Assembly: GCA_032718475.1 (NCBI GenBank)
Contig: JAUCBJ010000013.1
Coordinates: 20,428 to 84,427 of the forward strand
Direction of reading: 5' to 3'
DNA: 64,000 bases
Source of the DNA: Nemertoderma westbladi
Lineage: Eukaryota; Xenacoelomorpha; Nemertodermatida; Nemertodermatidae
Shown here: one piece after another, positions 40,501-52,500 of the stretch
How the letters are laid out: every line of letters begins with the position of its first letter
How positions within the stretch are numbered: position 1 is the first letter of the stretch
The notes under the pieces: generated by a model
What the model saw: only the letters and a program-made list of their open reading frames with translations
What the model was told of the DNA's origin: nothing
The model's database searches: none
Position numbers and translations under genes: made by a program

Positions 40501-43500
40501 GGCAAACGCTGAGAGGCATAACATCGGGTGGCCTACAGGATAATCCCGTTAGCATTAAGACGTTTGCTAACAAAGTCGAGAAGGCGCTGATCGTGCTGAA
40601 GACGCTAGACGCGCCGTACGAGCTCAACGCGTCCAATAACATCACCACGATAGCGCAGGCACTACCGAGCTGGCTGCGCAACAAATGGAGGAAGATCGCT
40701 TTCTCCACCCGAGACAAGAAGGGTGCGGAACCAGGTTTAGAAGAAATGTCAAACTTCTTAAACTACGAGGCTGAACTAATAACTGACCCAGTCTATAGTG
40801 AAGATAGCCTGGGAAAGGGACCAAAGACAGATCACTACAGGCCCAAACCAGAGCACAATACATCAAACGCATTGCCGAGGCTCAGACAATCATTGCCATA
40901 CGCAGCGACGCAGGGGACTGCAAGTCCACAGGCAAACGAAGATAAGACAACATCAAGGGACGGACAGGGGAACAATAACAACATGAATAAACATAACCCC
41001 AGTACGTCCAGTAGGCCAAACCCAGTCAATAAGAATAGTAGGGACTTTGGTACGAATATAACTGCGATACGCAATGCATTGTATAAAGAGGGCTACGACC
41101 CAAAGAGCAAATGCCAGTTACACGCAAATGCGCTTCATAAAACTATGAATTGCAGGTACTGGCAGGCGCTACCGAGGCAAGACCAGATAGATTACGCGTC
41201 GAGCAATAAAATCTGCTCGCGATGTGTGAAGAGTGGACACAAGGCCAGGGAATGCCAAGAGAAGCCGGTCAAGTTTGGCCAAAGGAGAGGCCAGACGATG
41301 GCAACGAGCACAGTAGGGGCGAAGAAGAGAGGAACAGTGCTACTTGGAGTAGTACCAGTACGAGTGATCGGGGAAGGCAATCGATCAGTAACAACACTAA
41401 TGCTGGTTGATAGTGGAGCTGCCTTCACATTAGTTGAGGAATGGGTGGCCGAAGAAATAGGGTTGAGAACGATGCCAAGCAGGATGGCGGTAACAACCAT
41501 CTCTAGCAAAGATGAGATCCTAGAGATGAGGACAGGACGGTGCGCAATTGCAGCAGTAGCACCAGGATGCGATTATGGGGCAACCATCGACCCCATCCAA
41601 GTAATAGAGTCAATCAACATCAATGCCAGGCGGCCAACCAACATCGAGGTCGAGCAATACAAATTCCTGGACGACATTGACTTCTCGATCCCAGACGTGG
41701 ACGTTAGGAAGGTATCCATCATAGTAGGAATGGACTGCCCGACGGCCCACGAAAGAATGCAAACGGTCTTCGGCGAAGACAAGCAGAGCGACCCGGTGGC
41801 CATACTAACACCATTCGGGTGGACACTGACAGGCCCAATTAAGAGTAATATACCATTCAATGTGTCCGAGAGTTCAGGATGCATGGTGCCAGGAACCGAC
41901 GAGATAGAGGAGAGGTCAGAGATGGGCAATAGTGGTAGACAGCTAGAAGTAGAAGCAACACCAAGAGAGTGGGCGGAGGAGAATGGTATGGATGCAGAAG
42001 ATCTGGAGACGATGGGTTGGAATAAGGGTCCCAGCAAGTATCGGTATGGAGATGGAGAGGAGCGGACGGTGGAGTGTCGGGAGGACAAACCGGAGAAGTG
42101 TCCGGTGGAGTGTCCAGAGGAGCGTCCGGAAGAGACGCCGGTCCGGTTGAGAGGCATACCGACAAGGGGGAAGCCGAGTAAGAATACAAGATGGAAAGGG
42201 AGAAGATGTGAGACGATCAGACCAGGGGCAGAGAAGCCCATGAATAAACATATGGTGGACAAAGGAGGCGGGAGAGTAGGAGGCGTGCTGCGTACGCACG
42301 CGGAACTGACAGAGTGCGAGGGGGCATTACATGCGCAGACATCGTGTATACCGAAGGACGAACGGGGGTCGTTGAAGCCTTTAATGCCAGCACACATATT
42401 AAGGGGGAGGCCAGCAGAGATGGCATCTAAGATTAAGGAGAAGAACAGGGGCGGCATTATACCGCCGGGTGACACGTTGAAGGGTGGCACTTTGCCGCCA
42501 AGGGACGACCACGAGATCAGAAACATAAATAAGAGACAGCATTTGCCAAAACAGGAGAAAAGACCACCTATCGAATTGACAAGGAGAGCGGAGCGAAGAA
42601 TTAGAGAACCTATAGGGCGGCAGTGGGAGAGTTGCCTGCTGGAGGAATCACCCCTTGGGTCGCTGAGTTGTCCAACAGGTTGGACTAGGATGGAAGAGTT
42701 AGATCCGTAAAAGGTGCGGGCAGAGGTTTTACCTGTCTCTTAGAAGGAGCACCTTAGTCCAAGTTTTGGACTGAGGGGGGTGGGGTTGAGGGCGAGACGC
42801 CCTTCCCACACAAATAAAATAAAATAAAAATAAAAATAAAAGTTAGTTAGTTAGTAGGTACGTAGTACCTAGAGTTAGTTAGTCAGTAGGTACGTAGTAC
42901 CTAGAGTTAGTTAGTTAGTAGGTACGTAGTACCTAGAGTTAGTTAGTTAGAGGGTACGTAGTACCGATAGTTAGAGAGTTAGAGGGTACGTAGTACCAAT
43001 AGTTAGTTAGAGTTAGAGGGTACGTAGTACCGATAGTTAGAGAGTTAGTAGGTACGTAGTACCTAGTTAGAGTTAGAGGGTACGTAGTACCGATAGTTAG
43101 AGAGTTAGAGGGTACGTAGTACCAATAGTTAGTTAGAGTTAGTAGGTACGTAGTACCTAGTTAGAGTTAGAGTTAGAGGGTACGTAGTACCGATAGTTAG
43201 AGAGTTAGAGGGTACGTAGTACCAATAGTTAGTTAGAGTTAGAGGGTACGTAGTACCGATAGTTAGAGAGTTAGTAGGTACGTAGTACCTAGTTAGAGTT
43301 AGAGTTAGAGGGTACGTAGTACCAATAGTTAGTTAGAGTTAGAGGGTACGTAGTACCGATGGTTAGAGAGTTAGTAGGTACGTAGTACCTAGTTAGAGTT
43401 AGAGTTAGAGGGTACGTAGTACCAATAGTTAGTTAGAGTTAGTAGGTACGTAGTACCTAGTTAGAGTTAGAGTTAGTAGGTACGTGGTACCTAGTTAGAG

Positions 43501-46500
43501 TTAGAGTTAGGGGGTACGTAGTACCATTAGTTAGAGAGAGAGAGAGAGTGAGAGATAAAAGGGATATATAGGATATAGATATTAGTTAGCAGTAAGTAGA
43601 GTTAGTAGCGAGAGGGGGGCATATGAGTGCAGCTGGATAAATCGTGTGGCCACACGACGCATACTGCTGTACTGCATAGGCCCACTGAGTAGGCCAGAAT
43701 ATGGATCAGAGAGAGAATAGAATAAATCCATAGGCAGTAGTAAGTAGTAGGACAGTAGAATCAAAGCAAAATAAACAAATAAATAGAATAGGGCTAAAAT
43801 CGGAAAATAGTGGTAACACAAGGAAAGTCGTTCTAGAACATAATAAAAGTAACAGACGGAAATTGTAAATTAGGCTGATTTACTAGCTCCGAAATTAATT
43901 AGATTAAATTAAGCTTGAAAGGCGCAGTTAAGTAGAAAAGTAGGCCATTATCGAACTGTACGAAACATCTTAAATACTTCACTCATCTGTATTGCGCCTT
44001 GGTAAGGCACCACCCTGCAGGTGAGCGAGTGTAGTGTTCGGAATGGCGAGTAAGCTGATCAGGAAGAGAAAGGCGGAGTCAGGAGGAAAAGAAATATTGG
44101 TGGATTTCACCGAAAGACACCCGGAGGAGAAGACGAGAGGATACTACGAGAGGTTGGAAAGGGGTCATGCGGCACGAGCGCTGCAGGATCACTTCCGGGA
44201 GGCGCACGAACAGCGGTTGGTCGGGACCTACGGGACGCCGTCGCTGGACAACGCGATCTTCCAACACTTCCACTACGTGGTGAAAGGAGACGAGGCGAAG
44301 TTCGGGATTCCGAAGTATCCGAGGGAATCGCCGAGGAAGGACTGGAAAAGATTCATAGAGTCTGTCAACAGAGGAGGATATATGATCCTAGATGACGAGG
44401 GAACCGTGGAAGACAAAGCGGGTTCGAGACGAGGAACGGCAGGGTCGGCCAGGACCATACTCTTGCATTTGGCAGCGCCAAATGGGGACATCTTCTTATT
44501 CGACCTAGGGACGTATGGGAAGAAGGACGGGCCGAAATTAGACCGATTGCCGAAAGCGGTACAAGTCTTAGTAAGAGAAAAGTCGACGACGAAAGTGGGA
44601 TCGGCGATTCGCGAGGACGCGGAGAGGATCATCGGTCCGGACGCCACCAACCTCCTGGATATGCAGAAAGTCTTTATGGCTATGACGGCACCGGATGGAT
44701 TGGGGGTGGTCGAGAACACAGGCCAATGCGGGGCGGTGGCGATGGGCCAATTATTGGGGCTCGTATGCCACAAACCAATGGATTGGGGGAAGTTTAGGGA
44801 AGAATACGGAGCAGAACTAGCGAACTCGCTGAAGTGGGGAGCGAGACCGGGAAAGCAGGAGGTATATCAGTTTCGCAGAGGAGCGATAAAGGTATATCAG
44901 AAGCGATATATCCTGCAGGAGGACTGGATGATGATAAGTTTGCTTAACTTATTCATGACCGTAGTTATCGAAAGGGAACCAGGGGCATTTCTGTTATCGG
45001 GATCACCCCTAAGCTACAGGAGAGCCTTTAAAGTGGCCTTTGACGGTCTGGTAGACCACCCGGGGCTGAAGGGCGAGTCGGTGTACTACAACAGCCGACA
45101 TCTGGTAGACGGGGAGACAGATACACCGTATCAGAGATGGGAGCAGCTAGAGGCGGACAGACGAGAAGCAAAGCGACTGGAAGAAGTCGCTAGACGGGAG
45201 AGGATAGAAGCAGAGGAGAGGGAAGAGGAGGCCAGGGCACAGAGTTACGGCTTCGAGGAACAGGCGGGCCTAGACGAACTTCATTGGACTTCGTCAGGGA
45301 GTTCGGGGGAGTCTCTAGGGCGAGAATTGGGATGGACGGTGGGATCGCCGAAACAGTCGACGTCGGGGTTGCACACGATGCCCATACCAGCGGGCGCCGA
45401 GGGCGACCAACCGCCAAGGAAGTTAAGGGAGCTAGAGGGATGGAGAGCTACGGGCGAGAGCCAAGGCGGGAAGGGACATAGTGGATCCATCGGGATACCG
45501 GGATTGGAGACACTACCAGAAGAGGAGGACGACGACGACGAGTTCGGAGAGATGCCGCCCATCGAGAGGATAGGCCACTCGGACACGGACTGGGTTGGCG
45601 GAAGGGTGGTGACGGCCAGTGGGGCGAGGGCCTTCTGGAACAGATCCGGCAAGCGGACCTGGGTGCACGAGGAGCCGGCGATGGATTTCGCGGGGAGCAC
45701 CATCAGGTTGGGCGAGCAACCGGGAACGGCACCACGGATAGTATTCGGGGAGACGATGCCCGAGAGGGGCGGAGAGATAGACGTAAACAGGGAGAGCAAC
45801 GTAGAGAAGTTCGCCTACCAGCGACTCCATAGACCGCGGAGATCGCTTGGGACGAAAGACGAGGTGGGACGCGAGACATTGGTACTCGGCTGCGACTACT
45901 GTGGGAGACAGACCCATCGGGAAAGCAGCTGCCTATACCGGTTCCAACGGGGAACCTTTTGTCTCTACTGCAGAGAACCAAGTCACAGGATGGGGGCGTG
46001 TCCACGGTTGCATAACCGATGTCCAAAGTGCCACTTTCGGGGACACTACGGACGCGAGTGCGACTGGATGAGCGACGAGGAGAAGTTCACGAGGTTCGAG
46101 GAGTGGGCCGACGTCGGGGCCATGACGCGCCAGCGCATGAAGGCCCAAGAGTTCAAGTGGGGTTTCTTCCTTATAAACCAGGAGACCCACATGGAAATCA
46201 TAAAGCGGAGGTTACCGTTTACCTATCAAGAGGTAGCTACGGCGGCATCGTTCGCCGGAGTTATGAACACGCAACGGCACCTGGACAGGTGGACACCAGA
46301 GAACCGGAGGGAGTTTAGGGATTTCTTGGCGGAACACGTACCAAAGGCAATGAAAATGATCCTATGGGACGCCACACGAGGGAGACAACCAGGCCATTCT
46401 GAGGGGCCACCGGCGAAGCGGTATCGGGCTTTAATAACACCAGCGCCCAAGGAGCCGACGACCGGGATCAGCAAGGAAGTGGCAGCGAAGGTCCGGAAGC

Positions 46501-49500
46501 AGAAAGCGGATGATGCCAGAGGAGCGGTGATAACCAAGAAACGGGCCAGGGAAGAGGACGTGAGGAGGAACAGATAAGTTCCCGGAGACGAGGGAATGAG
46601 ACTGAGACTGGGAAGTGGTGCGCCTGGAAGGCGCCGCATGTAACGTACGAACTATTAAGTATAAATTTTATTAATGCAAATAATCATATAAGTGCAATTT
46701 GTATGTACGTACGTAGTGATTAGCAGTAAAATACATACGTTTGGAGTAAGTACTATAGTCATACAACCTTTCTCAATTAGCTACTGGGACTGGGGGACAA
46801 TTGACTATGGCACTATGGACGAGACAACTGACAATTTCACGCTTCTTGAGTGCGACGGCACGAGAGAGGGGGGGAGGTTCGTCAGGAGAGATAAAACAGT
46901 CAAAGTGGAGTTGAGAATCGGAATAAGAGTGCGAAGTGCGGAGAGAGTGCGAACGCAATTCTAGTGTGGGGGGGGGGGGGAGAATGAGAGGCTGAGTAAG
47001 GGACGAGGAGGTCCGGGGGTATGAGAGAGTTAGGGTGAGAGTGAAGGTGAGATAGGGCGAAAATGTTGGGGAAACAAAAGTTGCGTGGGAGGTGAGCGCG
47101 ACCGGCCCGACATGAGACGCCAGGCACACAGGGTAGCGATATCATACCCATAGGGGGCGGCCTGGAAAGCCGACCCCGAGAGAAAAGAATTCCACCCCAC
47201 ACCCGATACTAGATCGGGATCCAGCGGGATTGTAACGCACTTTTTTGGTTGATGCTATCTTCTTACCGGGAAGATAGCATGGGGGGGAGTGTTAGCTTAT
47301 TCAATCCCGCCAACACCCCATAAAGTTATTAGCCGATAAGCAATATTGGGAGCCACGAGATTGGGCAATTAACCAACTCGTGCCATCCCAATGAGAGTGG
47401 GAAGGAAGCACACAATAGAGGGTCAGGGGCCAAACCCCTAACCCAAGGAGAACAGGTGGAGTGAACGGGAATACTCCACGGGGCGCCAACAAGGGTATTA
47501 ACCAATCAGAGGGGGGAATGGCATCGATTGAGTAGCAGTAAGGCCACCGTGCAATATAACCAATAACCTATTAATCAGTGATTCAGTTATCTCAGTGCAG
47601 CAGTGCTAGCGTAGGGTACAGTCAATTAGTTTAGTTAGGGGATCACGGGACTTTAGTTACCGTATCCCGCCTACCGTATAATTCACAATATATCTATATC
47701 CTATAACCTATTATTATACACCGAACTTCAGAACTCAGTTATCTTTATTTCACTCTTATACACGGCGGGGACGCGTGGACTAAATACCACATCGGATAAA
47801 TCGGGATCCCTCCTGGATCCCGTCACAATATAATAGACGAGCATCCGTGGTGTAGTGGTTAGCATACCTGAACGTTTATCGGGAGACGCGGGTTCGATCG
47901 AATTCATTTTTTCCACTCCATTTGCTATAGAGTTGGATAATCCTTAGTCCTGTTTAATTACTTAATAATATTATATATAATATAATTATATTTAGACTGG
48001 ACACTTACTTAATCGTTAATATTAATTTATATATTATTTCAGACCGAGAGGAATTTACCCAATGGTTGTCATGGCAACCTTTTACAGAGAATGAAGCGGA
48101 AATCAGACGCGAAAACCGGTTTAGGTACATTTGTAAGGCGACGTATAAACCCAGTGAAGGTGTATCCGTAACATTGAGTGAAGGAAGTAGACAGTGGAGG
48201 GATTGTGCCACCGCGATTAGTTCAACATGTATAGACCCCAGTTAGTAATCATTAGTGTTTATAGAATGCTTAAGTATCAAAATGTCTATATATTTTGTTA
48301 TATATTTATTTAATTTTGTAATATTAACGAATTATTGATGGTAATTCGAGGTGTTTGTTATTATATGTAGGAACTGAATCAGATTCCACGCTGTTGAGAC
48401 CCAGTAAGGTTGAAACGCGTGACACGTGGTTTGGTGAGATATGATATTTTAATGAATTTCCCTTTATTTAAAAAATATTTAAAAAATAGGATCGGCATGC
48501 TGCATTGCAGCTGCATTTTTAAGAATGCTGTGCCGGCTTGTCGACAAAATTGCGCCGCCACAACTCCCTATCACCCATGACATTTGGTAGATCATCCGCA
48601 TCTTTAAGGCCAGTGTCCTTTAAGATGCGTCTCAAGAAAGTCATGGGCTGTCCACCATGCTTATTCACTCCATGAGGCTGCCAAAATACAAGATTATGCA
48701 CTGGCTGGTCCTCACGGCGAAAGCAATGTCCTGCAAAGCGGAGGCGATTTTGTTTTAACAAAGCAGCTATGTGATGGGGTAAGTCCTTCAATCGCCTCAA
48801 TAAAGTTTATTTTACCAAAAGTGAATGACATCCTTTTCTACATTATTGACTCCCATACACCGCTACCTGAGTTTTTATTCGATTTAAATATTCCCGTAGC
48901 CCATTTTATGATACTGATACCCCTAACAACCCGATCCACCTTTACTCCAAGTGTCCCTCGGGTCGGTCTGTCGGTCTTGGTATCTTTAATAACTGGTCAT
49001 TATTTCCAAATTCCCGATGCCTCTCTGCTGGTAACCAACTCATTTGTCTCGATATTGTTTTCATATTTTTTACAGCTGAAAATCCAACAACGCTGTGGAG
49101 TGACTGGTTGCCATGGAGCTCGTGTAGTTCTACGTGTGGGATGGCCAACAGGTTTCGGTCCCGCCATTGTGTCAAATTCAGTGACCAATCAGGTGATTGC
49201 ATCGGTGATCACCAGGAAACCAAACAATGTGAACTAGATGGTTGTCAAGGTAATAATAATAAATAAAGTTATTCAGTCATATTACTTAACTCTTAACGGT
49301 CTCCCCGAATTAACCGATTCGATAGACGGTTAATTCGGTCAAATTAATAATAATAAATAAATAATATAATAATATATTTCGCCTTTTTGTATTTCAGTTG
49401 CCGGTTCCTGGGGATGTTGGTCTGAGTGGAGCAGCTGTTCCGTAGACTGTGGGGACGGCCTAAGAAAACGAACTCGCGTTTGCAGTTTCCCAGCTGGAAC

Positions 49501-52500
49501 ACAAGGTGGCGCTGAATGTGACGGCCAATCGGTGGACCAGGAGCAGTGTAAAATCCGGAGTTGTGAAGGTTGGTCATAAATGTGATCGTTGGTTGGAGAT
49601 TACAAAATAATTATTATGTGGCAAAAAGTTAAGTAGAGTTTTCTTCCGCCGTTTTTTTACGCACAAAGACTGCCGACTTATTTCTAGAGCGGTCGCAGTC
49701 CATCCAGAATTTAAGAGATGCGCTCTGGCTAGTCCCTTTTTCGTGCCGAGACGGAAATCCGGCCCATGTGAAGTGACTTTCTGCTCTATATTTCTCTTCG
49801 CAGTTTCTATCTATAATCGGCCTGCTGCACATTGAGATGCTATGCCAGCTTATTTTGTCACCAGCATGAATCTACAATGGAGGAGCCCCATGCAGCGTGC
49901 ATTTAGAATGGAATGCCGGCTTATCAACAAAGACGCACTGCATATGAAAGTATGCTGAACATACGTGAGCGAGAGACTGAATCAAAGGCCTTGAAGAAGT
50001 CAACATAGATAACAGCCAGATGCCTGTCTTTCATTTTTGATAACTCTTCAATTATCCTTCTAAGTGCCAAAATGGGCTCCATGGTCCCACGACCTTTACG
50101 GAACCCATTCTGATGTCCACGGAGCAGTTTCTCAATGGGATACCTGTTGCGATTTAATAGAATTCTATTGTATAGCTTTGCAGCAATCGAGATCAATGAG
50201 TTTCCCCGAAAAGAACCATAGAGTGTTAGGTTGCCCTTCTTGGGAACTGGCACCAACTTATTTGTTTTCATTTCTTGTGGGACTCTTGTCGCTCTGTACA
50301 ATCTACCGATTCAATATACCAGAATATAATAACAGCCCACAAGGAATCAGCTAAGAGGCATATCCCCCAGAAACCTAAACGAAAACAGTATGTGCCATGG
50401 CAAAACTCTGAGGTTACTTGTAAGAGAGAAGATCTTAAGATAGCCTACAAAGTTAAAACCGAACAACCAACAACTGAAAACATTAACAAGGTTGAGAAAG
50501 CTAAGGACGATCTTAAATTGGCCTACAACATCAGCCAGGAAAAGTACATACAGGATAAAACTGAAGCAATTACAACTGCTCACATACAGCAACAATCAAG
50601 ACTTACCTGGCAAACTGTAAATGAGGTATCTGGTCGGGAAAAGTTGTGCAAAGGGGCGCCTCAAAGCCGATAGTCCTGAAGAACGTGTTGGGAAGTGGAA
50701 AAATCATTTCAGCAACTTGCTTGGGCAGACACCAAACATCGAGGTCAGCCCTACAAGGAAAATATATGACAAGACACTACCTATAGAAACAGGGGACTTC
50801 ACACCTGCCGAACTCCAAAGAAGCATTAAAAGCATGTCCAATAATAAAGCGAGTGGATTAGATGAAATCCCAGCGGAGGTATGGAAAACCGGAGTGCTAA
50901 ACAGACCATTATTGAATGTTTGCAACCGGATGTTAAAAGGGGGAAAGCCACCACCAAATTGGACTAAAGGTCAACTAAAACCTCTCCCCAAGAAAGGAGA
51001 CCTCGGCATACCAACAAACTATCGTGGGATTTGTCTGCTTGTGGTAGCTGCCAAATATACAATAAAATGATTCTATATAGGAGTAGGCCTCACATAGAGA
51101 AACTACTGCGTAAGAGCCAAAACGGATTTCGACCAAGTAGATCAACAATAGCTCAGATACTTGCACTACGGGGACTGATTGAAGGAATTAAGTCAAAGAA
51201 TCTCCCCGCAGTCATGACTTTTGTGGACTTCAAGAAGGCATTCGACTCCATCCATAGAGGTAAAATGCTTGAAATCCTAAGAGCTTATGGAATACCAGAA
51301 GTAATTGTTGCTGGCATTGGATTGTTATATTGTGACACAGACACAGAAGCCTCACCAGATGGTGAAACTGAGTTTTTCTCAATCCTGGCTGGCGTGCTGC
51401 AAGGTGACACATTAGCACCATTACTATTTGTAATTGTGCTGGATTACGCAATGAGGACGGCCACAAAGGGTGAAGATCTGGGAATCACACTTCAAGAACG
51501 CAGAAGTAGTAGATATCCGGCAACTACAGTCACAGGCACCGACTTTGCGGATGACATCGCCCTGCTCTCTAATACGCTAGCAGATGCACAGCTTCTACTA
51601 AATAAACTGGAGAGGGCTGCTAAGGAGGTTGGATTGCATATAAATGCTACAAAGACCGAATTCATGACCTTTAATGTTGATGGGAACTTGACAACCATTG
51701 ATAATAATCAACTAAGGAAGGTCGATGACTTCCAGTACCTTGGATCATGGATAGAGAGTAGCAAAAAGGACATAGAAGTTAGGAAAGCAAAGGCTTGGGT
51801 AGCTCTATCAAAAATGGATACCATCTGGAAATCAGATCTCTCCAGGCACCTGGAGACTAAGTTCTTTCGAGCCACAGTGGAAAGTGTATTTTTATACGGG
51901 GGTGAGACCTGGACACTAACTAAATCACTTGAACAACGAATTGATGGTTGCTACACAAGACTACTAAGGGCAGCCCTAAACATCAGCTGGAGACAACACA
52001 TGACAAACGCCGAGCTTTATGGAACAATACCACCTGTATCAACCACCCTCCGTGAACGCAGATTAAGATTCAGTGGGCACTGCTGGCGAAGTAAAGACGA
52101 GGTCATACCAGATCTACATCTCTGGCAACCAACTCATGGAAAGCGTAGTCGTGGACGACCGGCCATAACATATATAGATCAACTTGAAAGGGATACTGAA
52201 CTTGGGAGAAACGAAATTGCGACAACTATGGAGAATCGGGAAGCCTGGAAGGATCTCATTTCCACTGTCCGAGTTCGCTCGACGTAGTAGTAGTACATGT
52301 CTGGTAAAGGAATGGACGAAAGTGTAGTAAGGAAAGGTAACCAGAGGATACGTTTTTTATATCGTCATGCTAATGTACTTGACTCGGGACGATATAAAGT
52401 ACACCATAAGGAAGGCTTATATTATTATAAAATCTCGCGTAGAGCTCAACTATATATCGGACCACCAATCCTGTGAACTGATGATCTATGTAATGTGTTT

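Larger units (their letters stand above)
36117..47827 (+). mobile_element. 11.7-kb BEL/Pao-type LTR retroelement lacking RT and integrase core
   Basis: LTRs of 538 bp (36117-36654, 47290-47827), as far as I can see identical, start TGTTAGC and end GTCACA. ATATA flanks both sides (36112-36116, 47828-47832). A G-rich polypurine tract with AG (47281-47289) precedes the right LTR. The interior holds a Gag leader ORF, a coiled-coil/Asn-rich ORF, Gag-protease of the BEL/Pao type, a 21-unit hairpin array and a separate exonuclease-like/zinc-knuckle ORF. No RT, RNase H or integrase catalytic region is found. The bases just after the left LTR (GTAACTAAAG) do not give a usual TGG primer site. Recent insertion and trans-mobilisation by an autonomous relative are inferred. 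The GC-rich interior differs strongly from the AT-rich flanks. Confidence 0.9.

Noticed and set aside
41573-42526. 317-codon minus-strand ORF opposite Gag-protease, and others at 38712-39359, 44273-44773, 45281-45799
   Set aside because: They are antisense shadows of GC-rich element ORFs; no domain seen and they lie opposite clear BEL motifs.
42856-43525. Regular palindromic repeats resembling a CRISPR array
   Set aside because: Spacers are repetitive, not unique; no cas genes; eukaryotic retroelement context.
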